From Asaia lannensis NBRC 102526 (GTDB lineage Bacteria; Pseudomonadota; Alphaproteobacteria; Acetobacterales; Acetobacteraceae), in the NCBI RefSeq assembly GCF_024054035.1, contig NZ_JAMXQU010000005.1, forward strand, positions 1 to 64,000: a stretch of 64,000 nt of DNA, read 5' to 3'. Below the pieces are notes generated by a model that saw only the letters and a program-made list of their open reading frames with translations, made no database searches and was not told where the DNA came from. A program made the translations under genes and the position numbers. This document shows positions 43,772 to 51,844 of this stretch, piece after piece (the first letter of the stretch is position 1; each line of letters opens with the position of its first letter).

Positions 43772-44107
43772 ATGACGGCTTTGACGCCTGTAACACTCTC
43801 TTCTCTCTCTGCTGCGCAGAGCGAGACACTGGCTAGAGCACAGGAGGCTACCCGAACCGCGAAAGCTGACAAGGCACGCGAAACAGCGAGATCTTTTGAG
43901 GGCCTTACGCTGGGTGAGTTACTTCAGCCCATGTTTGACACTGCTGACATCTCAGACAACGAATTTGGTGGAGGGGCAGCCGAAAAGCAGTTCCGTTCCC
44001 TGCAAGTGCTGGAGATGGGAAAGCAGATAGCCAATAATGGCGGGATCGGTATTGCCGACAGTGTGTATCGACAAATACTCGCGATGCAGGAACACGAAGA
44101 GACATGA
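43772..44107 (+). CDS. flgJ: Rod-binding protein FlgJ (without muramidase domain)
   Basis: A 111-residue protein with the N-terminal FlgJ domain: AKADKARETARSFEGLTLGE, LLQPMFDTADISDNEFGGGA, AEKQFRSLQVLEMGKQIANN and GIGIADSVYRQIL. FlgJ caps the growing rod. The muramidase half found in enterics is missing, as is usual in alphaproteobacteria. ATG 43772 lies one base after the flgI stop with GGAGG 9 bases upstream; the frame's earlier ATG (43736) lies inside flgI without support. Overlaps the next gene by ATGA. Confidence 0.92.
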   Translation: MTALTPVTLSSLSAAQSETLARAQEATRTAKADKARETARSFEGLTLGELLQPMFDTADISDNEFGGGAAEKQFRSLQVLEMGKQIANNGGIGIADSVYRQILAMQEHEET

Positions 44108-44511
44108 TCGGTATGCGCTCAGACCAGACATCACCCGTCATAAAAGCGGCATCGCGGCTTATGGCCCTGCTGAAAGTGGAAAATGAACAGCTCCGTCAGG
44201 GGAAGCCTGCACAGATTGAGTTGCTGCTCGCGGATAAAACAGAATTACTGTCAAAAATGGCGCAGGCACTGACTCAATTTGAGGACCGGGGGGGCGATAA
44301 AACAGCGCTGATGCCGACCATGGGGGACCTGATCGCGCTTGTTGCGGAGAACCAGGTTTTGCTCGAACATATGTCAGTGGTGCAAACCGAATTCCTGAAA
44401 TTGATATGTGCCGCGCCCGTTGAAGAAATTACGCAGGCATACAGTCCGTCAGGTCACTACGTCACGCCGACGACAGAGAGCGCTGCCTTGACCCTTCACA
44501 GTGAAATCTGA
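44104..44511 (+). CDS. FlgN-like flagellar chaperone
   Basis: A 135-residue helical protein overlapping flgJ by 4 bases. It shows the long-helix pattern of FlgN (LMALLKVENEQLRQGKPAQI, LLADKTELLSKMAQALTQFE, LVAENQVLLEHMSVVQTEFL). FlgN is the export chaperone of the hook-filament proteins FlgK and FlgL, both encoded to the right. The family is poorly conserved, so the call rests on the helix pattern, size and place after flgJ. The tail from about 105 is unstructured. Confidence 0.7.
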   Translation: MIGMRSDQTSPVIKAASRLMALLKVENEQLRQGKPAQIELLLADKTELLSKMAQALTQFEDRGGDKTALMPTMGDLIALVAENQVLLEHMSVVQTEFLKLICAAPVEEITQAYSPSGHYVTPTTESAALTLHSEI

Positions 44512-44526
44512 GAGTTGAAAGACCGT

Positions 44527-44985
44527 ATGCGCGTTAGACTGATGAGGTCGACAGGTCTGTTTGTGAGCTTGGCGTTGACTGCCTGTCAGTCTCCAGCAAA
44601 GCCGTATCTCACCATGGGTAAACGGATAGCGGATGCGGGGTTTATAGCCCATCCCGCAGATACAACCGCACGATACGCAATGATGAATTCGCTCCCGCCT
44701 GGTGTGATGACCTATCGGCCTGCTCCTAGCGGTCCCATCTATCTCTACGCAGACCCGATCGGATGCGGCTGTGTTTACATGGGATCAGAAGTGGCGTTCG
44801 TTTATCTTCTGAATTCGACCCCTGTCGTTCGAAATCAGCACTTGCCCATCAAGAATGTCCCTTCGATTGCAGCGATGGCCGCTGAGAATCGACGTAATAC
44901 CAGCGTCTGGGACTGGAGCGCCTGGTCCAGTCTTGCAGACCCCGGTGCTACGCAGCCCCGATATGTAGCCGGGGCTGCGTGGTAG
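44527..44985 (+). CDS. Putative lipoprotein with a CGC-Y motif, unknown function
   Basis: A protein of about 152 residues. A signal peptide with lipobox LTAC (LFVSLALTACQSP) is followed by ARYAMMNSLPPGVMTYRPAP and YLYADPIGCGCVYMGSEVAF. A pattern of this kind (PP-x-R, then YADP and C-x-C-x-Y-x-G) recurs in small uncharacterised alphaproteobacterial envelope proteins. The last in-frame stretch is encoded by a long inverted repeat (44950-44980). ATG 44527 is used; the frame opens with TTG 44515. It follows the FlgN-like gene closely and may be an outer-membrane partner of the rings, but this is a guess. Confidence 0.6.
   Translation: MRVRLMRSTGLFVSLALTACQSPAKPYLTMGKRIADAGFIAHPADTTARYAMMNSLPPGVMTYRPAPSGPIYLYADPIGCGCVYMGSEVAFVYLLNSTPVVRNQHLPIKNVPSIAAMAAENRRNTSVWDWSAWSSLADPGATQPRYVAGAAW
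44950..44980. terminator. Strong hairpin inside the end of the lipoprotein gene
   Basis: ACGCAGCCCCG (44950-44960) pairs perfectly with CGGGGCTGCGT (44970-44980) around a 9-base loop. It lies in the last codons of the lipoprotein gene (stop 44985), with the convergent DUF6468 gene ending at 45001. An 11-bp GC-rich stem between convergent genes is a likely two-way transcription barrier although the U-tract is missing. Confidence 0.55.
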
Positions 44986-45000
44986 AAACGGCTCGGTTCT

Positions 45001-45603
45001 CTACTCGCCGAGAAACTTGCTGCCCATACGTTGGCGAGCATGATGACCTTCTGGCACCGGCTTGCGGGCCTCGGCAACCACGGGCGTGACGGCCGGGCGT
45101 TGCTCGTGTCGCTCTGGTTCAAGAATGGGAGCCTTCGTTGGGGTAATGTTATCCTCAAGGGGAGCTTCGGTATTTTCCGGGTCGTCTCGCAGGATAGGCG
45201 ACTCTGACTGTCGAAGCATATCCAGTTTTACGTCTGACACATCATCCAGAAGCTTTCCCAGGGATTGCTCACTGGATTCCGCTTTTCGTGTCAGAACGCT
45301 GAGCTGCTCAGCCTTCGAATCTGCCTTGTCCACAAGCGTATCCAGTTCACCCCCGACGATCTTGGCTTGCTCGATCGTGCGGCTCAGCGGTCGTCCGCTG
45401 ACTTGACCCGCAACACGCAGCTTTTCAACACCATCATGCGCGTTTTTGATACTGCTCTCGAGCTTTTCGATAAGTTTGACGAGACTTGCTCTGTCGCTCT
45501 TCAAAGCCGACAGGGTCTTGCTGATGTGAAAGTTATAGGCGATGCCTAACAGCAGCAGAACCGAGAGTGCCGCTTCTATGAATACCTGAATTTGGGCGAG
45601 CAT
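45001..45603 (-). CDS. DUF6468 flagellar-operon protein (membrane anchor, coiled coil)
   Basis: A 200-residue protein: one N-terminal membrane helix (FIEAALSVLLLLGIAYNFHI), a long coiled coil at about residues 30-125 (LIEKLESSIKNAHDGVEKLR, VDKADSKAEQLSVLTRKAES) and a Pro/Glu-rich tail. This is the layout of the DUF6468 proteins encoded beside fliM in many alphaproteobacteria, with no assigned function. It follows fliM here (48-base gap). GGAGGATCGAGAGAGA precedes the ATG. A stator- or C-ring-associated membrane role is conceivable but not shown. Confidence 0.75.
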   Translation of the reverse strand: MLAQIQVFIEAALSVLLLLGIAYNFHISKTLSALKSDRASLVKLIEKLESSIKNAHDGVEKLRVAGQVSGRPLSRTIEQAKIVGGELDTLVDKADSKAEQLSVLTRKAESSEQSLGKLLDDVSDVKLDMLRQSESPILRDDPENTEAPLEDNITPTKAPILEPERHEQRPAVTPVVAEARKPVPEGHHARQRMGSKFLGE

Positions 45604-45651
45604 TCTCTCTCGATCCTCCGTTATTTATCGTCAGCCTCGTTTTGCGGGATG

Positions 45652-46794
45652 TCAGTCCATAGTCTCGAAGTCAGTGCTGGCCTCACTCGGGTTGTGTATA
45701 TGCGGGCTATCCTCGGGCACAAGCCGATGATCGATCTTCACCGCTGCTTTCCCCCCTGATTGCCCCAGATGCCCCTCGAAGAGTGTCGTCTGATTACACT
45801 GCAGCGTCACAGGGAGGGTGTTTTTCACCTTGTGGGGAAATACGAGCTGCATACCTGGCTTCATGGTGAGCAATGTCGAAAGGCTGACGGTCTGCTCCTC
45901 AAGCACAGCCAGGATTTCGGCATTGGTTTCCATAATTTCGGAAATAAGGTGGTTTTCCCAAACCGAATCACGGCCAAATCGCTCCCCCATGAACTGCTGG
46001 GAGAGCAGATCTCGCACAGGTTCGAGGGTTGCATAAGGGATGACAAGATCCATATTGCCGGTCCGGTCCTCCATATCGATATGCATCTTCGATGTCACGA
46101 CAGCATTTGAAGCACGAGCGATCGCCGCAAAGCGTGAGCTTACTTCGAGCCGTTCAAAGATAAGGTCGATCTCGCATACTGGGCTGAACGCGACCGACAG
46201 TTCCCGCAGGGTAAGGTTCATGAGCTTTTCGATCAGAGTGCGCTCTATAGCGGTGTGAGGCCGCCCTTCAGTGCCTGAATGACCCTTCCCACGCGGACCA
46301 CCCATGAGGATATCGATCATGGAGTAGGCCAGCGCGGAATCGATTACGAGAAGACCGTAATTCTCCCATTGGACAGCCTTGAAAACGCAAAACAGCGAGG
46401 ATGACGGCACGCTGTTGACGTAGTCGCCGAAACACATGGAGCGCGTGTATTCTGTGGTAATTTCGACATTGTCATTCGTGAAATTCCGAAGGCCCGTTGT
46501 GAGGAGGCGGACCAGACGGTCAAGCACGATCTCGAGCATCGGCATGCGCTCGTAAGCGACAAAGCCGGCCCTGATCACACGCTCCATTCCCGTCTCGTGC
46601 CGTTCAGGCAGATCGCTGAATGCGCCGCCAAGGAGATTGTCAATCTCCGACTGGTCGAGCATCTGGTTTAGCGTTTCTTCTTGCTGAAAAGCCCCGGAGG
46701 CGCTGCCCGAAAAGGGGTCATTCTCGGTCTCGACCGCGGGGGCGGCCCAGGCATCAGGTATGGGCGGGATATGGTGTTCACTAGGCGACATCAT
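45652..46794 (-). CDS. fliM: Flagellar motor switch protein FliM
   Basis: A 380-residue FliM. The N-terminus carries LNQMLDQSEIDNLLGG, a form of the CheY-binding/EIDALL-type peptide. The CheC-like middle domain includes RLLTTGLRNFTNDNVEITTE, IDILMGGPRGKGHSGTEGRP and LTLRELSVAFSPVCEIDLIF. The C-terminal SpoA domain (LSTLLTMKPGMQLVFPHKVK) pairs with FliN. FliM receives CheY-P and sets motor speed or direction. ATG 46794 or the next codon is the start. Order: fliL, then fliM, then the DUF6468 gene. Confidence 0.95.
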   Translation of the reverse strand: MMSPSEHHIPPIPDAWAAPAVETENDPFSGSASGAFQQEETLNQMLDQSEIDNLLGGAFSDLPERHETGMERVIRAGFVAYERMPMLEIVLDRLVRLLTTGLRNFTNDNVEITTEYTRSMCFGDYVNSVPSSSLFCVFKAVQWENYGLLVIDSALAYSMIDILMGGPRGKGHSGTEGRPHTAIERTLIEKLMNLTLRELSVAFSPVCEIDLIFERLEVSSRFAAIARASNAVVTSKMHIDMEDRTGNMDLVIPYATLEPVRDLLSQQFMGERFGRDSVWENHLISEIMETNAEILAVLEEQTVSLSTLLTMKPGMQLVFPHKVKNTLPVTLQCNQTTLFEGHLGQSGGKAAVKIDHRLVPEDSPHIHNPSEASTDFETMD

Positions 46795-46840
46795 GAAACT
46801 CTGCCTGCATCGAAAGGACCGATGTTTATCTCAACCGGTC

Positions 46841-47359
46841 TCACTGTATGAGGAATTCGGTAATATAAAAATTGGTGATCTTGAGGGGCGCTATCTCAAT
46901 TCTAAGCCGCCTCAGAAGAGTTTCACGCAACCTGTACACCCCGTTTCCCCTTATCTCCTGAGGGCGCGTCTCGTGTAGATAGGTCTGAAATATATCCTGG
47001 ATCTGGGGAATATACCGCCTCAGCGAGGCCTCATTCTGAGTTCCTGCAATCTCCACACGCGTTGTCATCTTCACATAGACGGGTCGATTTTCACCATTAT
47101 CGAGGCTCGAGATGATGGATGGTACCGCCAGAATGGTGCTTTGGGCAGTGGACGGGTCAGCAGCCTCTGCTGTCTGCTTCGTTGACGAAAACCACCCCTT
47201 ATGGACTGCAAGATATCCTGTGCCGGCGATTAAAGTGAGCAGGATCAGTGATGCTGCCACGAGAATGAGGCGTTTCTTTCTGGGTTGAGCCTTCATCCCA
47301 AGCCGATCGTCATCGACAACGTTGATGTCGAGATCGTCGTTCAGGCGGGATTCACTCAT
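46841..47359 (-). CDS. fliL: Flagellar basal-body associated protein FliL
   Basis: A 172-residue FliL: a charged cytoplasmic N-terminus, one TM helix (LILVAASLILLTLIAGTGYL) at about residues 30-50, a linker and a periplasmic stomatin-like domain with VYVKMTTRVEIAG, YIPQIQDIFQTYLHE and LRETLLRRLRIEIAPLKITN, ending FYITEFLIQ. It forms a ring around the stator and stabilises MotAB. GAAAGATAA precedes the ATG. First gene of fliL-fliM-DUF6468. Confidence 0.92.
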   Translation of the reverse strand: MSESRLNDDLDINVVDDDRLGMKAQPRKKRLILVAASLILLTLIAGTGYLAVHKGWFSSTKQTAEAADPSTAQSTILAVPSIISSLDNGENRPVYVKMTTRVEIAGTQNEASLRRYIPQIQDIFQTYLHETRPQEIRGNGVYRLRETLLRRLRIEIAPLKITNFYITEFLIQ

Positions 47360-47482
47360 TTATCTTTCGCTCACGTTCTTCTGGCAGTGATTTTAGTTTG
47401 ATTAATGCGCCATTCATGCGCGGACGGAAGTTTCCGGGGCGCCATAGGAGGAGCATCCTCCTGCGAGGCCGCCTTGTTTCGA

Positions 47483-47506
47483 CGGGCAGCATCAGACTGC
47501 TGCCCG
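47483..47506 (-). terminator. Terminator-like hairpin after flgE
   Basis: CGGGCAGCA (47483-47491) and TGCTGCCCG (47498-47506) form a perfect 9-bp stem with a 6-base loop, about 20 bases after the flgE stop on the minus strand. The following bases are not U-rich. Its position between flgE and fliL makes it a good candidate for ending flgE transcription. Confidence 0.55.
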
Positions 47507-47525
47507 GGAAAATCGTCCTTTTATA

Positions 47526-49244
47526 TTATTGCTTCATGGCAATGGTAGCCTGCAGCAGAGTGTCCGCAGTGGTGATGACCTTGGTATTGGCTGAATACGC
47601 TTCCTGAGCAACGATCAGGGCAGAAAGGTCGCTTGTGAGATTTGTGGTTGAAGACTCTGTGTAACCTACGGAGAGTGTTCCGGTCCCGTTGGCGCCAACA
47701 GTGCCGACAGCGGGGTTACCAGACGCTGCGGTAGCGGTGTACGCTTGCCCGTCTACCGCGTTCAATCCGTTGACATTGGCGAAATTGGCAAGCGCAATCT
47801 TGCCTGCAAGTTGGGATGCCCCGTTGCTGAACTGCGCCATGACCGATCCGTCGCTCTGTATCTGAACGCCCTGATATGTGCCAGCGGCTACAGCGTCGGA
47901 TGTGAGAGCTGTCGTGTCCTGTCCAAGCGAGCTCGAAGTCGAGAGCAGGGGGCTCGTTGTGCTGGTCATGTCTGGCAGCTTCACCGTATAGGCCTGCCCG
48001 TTGATCGTGGCGGCAAGAGTCGTCGGGGGTGAGTTTGCCGTGCCGTTCGCATTGAAGGTGATCGAACTCGTCGAGCTCAGCGCAGCGCCGGTAGAGGAGT
48101 TGATGGCCGACACGTTCCAGGTTGGCGGCGAGGCAGATGTCTGAGCCCACCGAAGCGATACGGGCGTACCCCCGACATCAACAGGCGACGTCATATAGCT
48201 CTGGTTCGAGCCGGTGGCCGTACCGATTTGAGAGCTGTCCTCAGTGAGTGTCGAAGTATTCTGATCAAGCGTCAGGCTCGAGACTGCGCTTTTGCTCGCA
48301 GTGCCCGTCGATTGTGCCATGATCGTTCCGCTGGTGCCACCAATGGTGCCCAGTGACAGGCTAATCGACTGAGAGGTATTCGTTCCATAGGACGCTGTGA
48401 TGGGGAGCGTTACAGCCGCGCCAGTGGTGGTCGAGCCAACTGTAGCTCCCGTCGAATCCGTCACGCTGGCCAGAGTGCCGTTACTGTTGAAGGTGACGTT
48501 ATAGGTGTTATCCGCCTGATTGATGGCGCCCGTTCCATCTGCGTCATAAGCGCTGGCAGTCCAGACGAGAGGATTTGTGGTGCTTTGAGACCAGTTGAGC
48601 GCCACATGATGCTGTGTTGCGTTCGCGTCATACACTGTCACGGGTGCAGTCGTGTATGTCTGGGCATCACTGGCGGTATAATTCGCCGAATTTGCAGGCA
48701 TTGTGCCCACAGTAGCTGTCAGCGTGAGCTTGCTCGTCTGTGGCTGACGATAAGTGATATTGCCAACATTGATCTGCGTCACACTTGTGCCAAGCTGTCC
48801 GGACGACGGATCGACCAGATATCCGTCGAGGTAATAACCGCTGGTATTGACAAGATAACCTTGGTTGTTTTGCGAGAACTCACCGTTGCGCGTATAATAG
48901 CTCTGATCTGAAAACTGTGTTGTGCTCGCATTGCCAGCGCCGTTCGCCTTGGAGACAACGAATAACCCATTCCCAGAAATGGCCGAGGCAAGACTGTTAC
49001 TGCTGCTGGTCGGTGCACCCTGATTATCGACATGCTGCACCGTGATAGCGGATACGGAATCCGAGACATCGGCCGAGGCCGTGCTGCCAATCATCGAGCC
49101 AGCAACGAAGTTCTGGAACGAAGTCGTATCGGCTTTGTAACCTACGGTCTGACTGTTTGCGATATTATTACTGAGATTTGTAAATGCCGTTGACTGCGCG
49201 TTTATTCCGCTGACGGCCGTCGTGAGCGCGTTAAATACTGACAT
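47526..49244 (-). CDS. flgE: Flagellar hook protein FlgE
   Basis: A 572-residue hook protein. The N-terminus (SVFNALTTAVSGINAQSTAF) leads into TNLSNNIANSQTVGYKA. Residues about 80-165 are the FlgE core with ISGNGLFVV and YYTRNGEFSQNNQGYLVNTS. Two tandem hook outer domains follow at about 168-310 and 320-450 (VALNWSQSTTNPLVWTASAY; VSLRWAQTSASPPTWNVSAI). The C-terminus has ESSTTNLTSDLSALIVAQEA, then YSANTKVITTADTLLQ. ATG 49244 was chosen because GGGGACACTCTG precedes it and the family start then fits; the frame runs 52 codons further without support. The paired outer domains recur in the DUF1217 protein (33890-35641). Confidence 0.94.
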   Translation of the reverse strand: MSVFNALTTAVSGINAQSTAFTNLSNNIANSQTVGYKADTTSFQNFVAGSMIGSTASADVSDSVSAITVQHVDNQGAPTSSSNSLASAISGNGLFVVSKANGAGNASTTQFSDQSYYTRNGEFSQNNQGYLVNTSGYYLDGYLVDPSSGQLGTSVTQINVGNITYRQPQTSKLTLTATVGTMPANSANYTASDAQTYTTAPVTVYDANATQHHVALNWSQSTTNPLVWTASAYDADGTGAINQADNTYNVTFNSNGTLASVTDSTGATVGSTTTGAAVTLPITASYGTNTSQSISLSLGTIGGTSGTIMAQSTGTASKSAVSSLTLDQNTSTLTEDSSQIGTATGSNQSYMTSPVDVGGTPVSLRWAQTSASPPTWNVSAINSSTGAALSSTSSITFNANGTANSPPTTLAATINGQAYTVKLPDMTSTTSPLLSTSSSLGQDTTALTSDAVAAGTYQGVQIQSDGSVMAQFSNGASQLAGKIALANFANVNGLNAVDGQAYTATAASGNPAVGTVGANGTGTLSVGYTESSTTNLTSDLSALIVAQEAYSANTKVITTADTLLQATIAMKQ

Positions 49245-49772
49245 CAGAGTGTCCCCGACCTTATATGCCACGAGCTGCTTCGCTTGCCGCATGGGCATGG
49301 TATACGAAGAGTCCGAATGTTGAATGAACGAGACGACATAAAATTGCGCGATGCCTTGACCGGATCGAAATTTGTCTCTCACCGCGCCTGCGGCAATCAA
49401 GAGTATCCCGAAACGAGGTGAATCCCAGCTTGGCTATGGGTAGCATGTGTTGGTGGAAACGCAAGCTTTGTTACGATGTTTATCCGGATGCTAGCCCACG
49501 ATACCGAAACGCGGTAAGACGTTTTCCGCGGTGCGATGATGGCAAACTGAATGCCGGATGACAAAATTGAGACAAAAGCCGCAGGCGTCGGATAAAAACG
49601 TTTCGTTAACTATTTTCACGATTAGATGAATGGCCGGCATTGATCCGGCACAAGATAGGGGTGGTTCTGACAATCAGCGCCCGTGGCGCGGCTTCGGTAT
49701 AGTCCGGCTTTGTGAGTGTCTATCTGCCCTCGTCTCCAGTACTCTTCAGGCAATCTCCGGAGTAAAAAATCG
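49245..49772. other. Divergent upstream stretch between flgE and the PAS receptor
   Basis: About 530 bases without a convincing gene. It must contain the divergent promoters. A TTAACTATTTT sequence near 49608 resembles half of a CtrA box but has no second half. No RNA gene or strong hairpin is apparent. Confidence 0.5.
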
Positions 49773-51431
49773 ATGTTTAAGTCGTGGCCTGGTGGCTGGG
49801 CAGATGCCAAAGCCAAGATGAATGCGCTTGATCGTGCGCTGGCGTTCATCGAGTTCGATGTGAGCGGCATGATCCTCGAGGCCAATCAGAATTTCTGCGA
49901 TGCAATGGGTTATCGGCTTGATGAGATCGTAGGGCGTCATCATCGCCTGTTCATTGACGATACCTATGCCGCAAGTGCGGAATATGCAGGATTTTGGCGC
50001 GGGTTATCTGAGGGAAAATCCTGTACGCAGGAATGCATAAGGCTGGCAAAGAGCGGTTCCGAGGTTTTGCTGCAGGCGAGCTATAATCCGGTCAGGGACG
50101 TTACAGGTCGGGTCTATAAAATCGTCAAGGTTGCAGCTGTAGTGACAGAGGCTGCGGCCCTCAGGGCTGATACAGCGGGCAAGCTCGACGCGATCTCTCG
50201 TGCTCAGGCTGTTATCGAATTTGCGCCCGACGGCACCATCTTGCATGCAAATCCCAATTTTCTCGCAGCTATGGGCTATTCACTGCCAGATCTTGTCGGG
50301 CGTAACCATTCGATCTTCGTCGGGGCGGATATGGCTGCCACCCCGGAATACAAGGCGTTCTGGAACAAGCTGCGAAAAGGGGAATATGTACCGCTCGAAT
50401 GCAAGCGTCTCGATAGCCGTGGGGAGCCGGTGTGGCTGCAGGCTTCCTATAACCCGATTTTTGATATCAAAGGCGAGGTGGTCAAGGTCGTCAAATTCGC
50501 GACGGTCATCACGGGGCGGGTAAAGGCCATTGATGACGTTGGTAAGGGCCTGGCGCGACTGGCCGATAACATCCTCGGTTTTCGCCTCAATGGCGAGATC
50601 GATCCCACATACGAGAAGCTCCGCGAAGATTTCAACAGGGCAATCTCGAAGCTGGACATGACGCTCGGCGGTGTTGCGGCCTCGGTCGGCACGGTCGCGA
50701 ACGGAGCCAATGAGATCGTCGTTGCCTCCAATGATCTCGCCCGCAGGACAGAGATGCAGGCGGGTAATCTCGAGCGCACCGCCGTTACGCTCAATCAGAT
50801 TACTGCGCGCGTATCAAAAGGGGCGGAAAGCGCCAAGGCAGCGGCCTGTTCAGCTTCATCAATGAGAGTCGATGCACTGGCGGCGACCCAAATCGTGGAT
50901 GGAGCGATCGATGCCATGGAGCGTATGCGTGAGGCGTCGAAGGCAATCTCGCAGATCACCGGGATGATCGAACAGATTGCCTTCCAGACCAATTTGCTTG
51001 CCTTGAACGCTGCCGTCGAGGCCGCCCGCGCGGGTGAGGCGGGTCGTGGGTTCTCCGTGGTGGCTTCAGAAGTGCGCGCGTTGGCGGAACGTTCTGCGAA
51101 GGCATCTCAGGAGATACGTCTCCTCATTTCAGAGAGTACGACGCACGTTGACCGTGGCGCAAAGCTGATCACGGATGCCGGATCTGCGCTGGGTGGGATT
51201 GTCGAACGTATATCCGGAATTGACGGCCTTCTGTCGGAAATCGCCTTGGGATCCGAAGACCAGGCGGAGGGGCTGGGGCAGGTCAACCAGGCTGTGGGTC
51301 AACTGGATCGTGTAACCCAGCAGAATGCCGCAATGGTCGAAGAGGCAACTGCGGCGGCCAATAGTCTCGGTGTCGAGGCGGGGCGTCTCAAGGGGCTTGT
51401 TGATGAGTTCACGTTGAGCGAGGTTGTCTAG
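49773..51431 (+). CDS. Methyl-accepting chemotaxis protein with two PAS domains
   Basis: A soluble 552-residue receptor. Two PAS domains lie at about residues 15-125 and 135-250, clearly duplicates: FIEFDVSGMILEANQNFCDA, MGYRLDEIVGRHHRLFIDD and LLQASYNPVRDVTGRVYKIV against VIEFAPDGTILHANPNFLAA, MGYSLPDLVGRNHSIFVGA and WLQASYNPIFDIKGEVVKVV. A HAMP-like segment and helical bundle follow, with the tip [20 protein letters not shown] at about 405. No membrane segment, no CheR tether. PAS domains of this type often sense redox or energy state through flavin or haem, so an energy-taxis role is plausible. ATG 49773 has CCGGAG upstream; the longer frame (49716) adds only an unsupported extension. Confidence 0.92.
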   Translation: MFKSWPGGWADAKAKMNALDRALAFIEFDVSGMILEANQNFCDAMGYRLDEIVGRHHRLFIDDTYAASAEYAGFWRGLSEGKSCTQECIRLAKSGSEVLLQASYNPVRDVTGRVYKIVKVAAVVTEAAALRADTAGKLDAISRAQAVIEFAPDGTILHANPNFLAAMGYSLPDLVGRNHSIFVGADMAATPEYKAFWNKLRKGEYVPLECKRLDSRGEPVWLQASYNPIFDIKGEVVKVVKFATVITGRVKAIDDVGKGLARLADNILGFRLNGEIDPTYEKLREDFNRAISKLDMTLGGVAASVGTVANGANEIVVASNDLARRTEMQAGNLERTAVTLNQITARVSKGAESAKAAACSASSMRVDALAATQIVDGAIDAMERMREASKAISQITGMIEQIAFQTNLLALNAAVEAARAGEAGRGFSVVASEVRALAERSAKASQEIRLLISESTTHVDRGAKLITDAGSALGGIVERISGIDGLLSEIALGSEDQAEGLGQVNQAVGQLDRVTQQNAAMVEEATAAANSLGVEAGRLKGLVDEFTLSEVV

Positions 51432-51532
51432 GGTGTCGGGCCAGTTACAGCCATTTGGCTAGGTATTCAGTCCGTGCCATTTTCCACGATGCGTGGCCCG
51501 GTCTGCGCAGTAGACCTGGATTGAGTGCACCA

Positions 51533-51559
51533 CCCTGCATCGGCTTACCTGATGCAGGG
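51533..51559 (+). terminator. Strong hairpin after the PAS receptor
   Basis: CCCTGCATC (51533-51541) pairs perfectly with GATGCAGGG (51551-51559) around a 9-base loop; flanking GCAC and GGTGC can lengthen the stem. About 100 bases downstream of the receptor stop. Confidence 0.45.
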
Positions 51560-51584
51560 GGCGGGTGCGGTTCCCCGAGGCCGA

Positions 51585-51610
51585 GCTCTTGCCTGGCTAG
51601 AGCCTTTTTT
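51585..51610 (+). terminator. Intrinsic terminator candidate with U-tract
   Basis: GCTCT (51585-51589) pairs with AGAGC (51599-51603), followed by C and six T (51605-51610). The stem is short, but it is the only clear hairpin plus U-tract seen in this intergenic region, and it directly follows the hairpin at 51533-51559. Confidence 0.45.
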
Positions 51611-51844
51611 ATCCCGGATGTAGCAGCTTCCCGTGGCGCCAAATTTCCAGAGCCAGAGCCGCCGTATCGGCGGAAAGTATGTATCCTCTCGCGCTATTTC
51701 CCACGTGCCGTCAGAGATGGTTGGAAACTTTTGCGAAACTATTTGTCTCTAGGTCTGTCCGTGCTGGTTACCCCTTTTTCATCGGGGTGGCGTGTTGAAG
51801 CCCGTCGTGGGTGACTGCGGCATTCTCTTGCTGAACGGAACTGC

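Larger units (their letters stand above)
51432..51844. other. Hairpin-rich stretch between PAS receptor and flgK
   Basis: About 410 bases with no gene but three strong secondary structures in a row: 51533-51559, 51585-51610 (with a U6 tract) and 51659-51673 (CCGCCG-TAT-CGGCGG). It probably serves as the terminator of the receptor and as the leader of flgK. No RNA gene is recognised. Confidence 0.55.

Noticed and set aside
49600-49630. CtrA box between flgE and the PAS receptor (TTAACTATTTTCACG)
   Set aside because: No second TTAA half at the required spacing.
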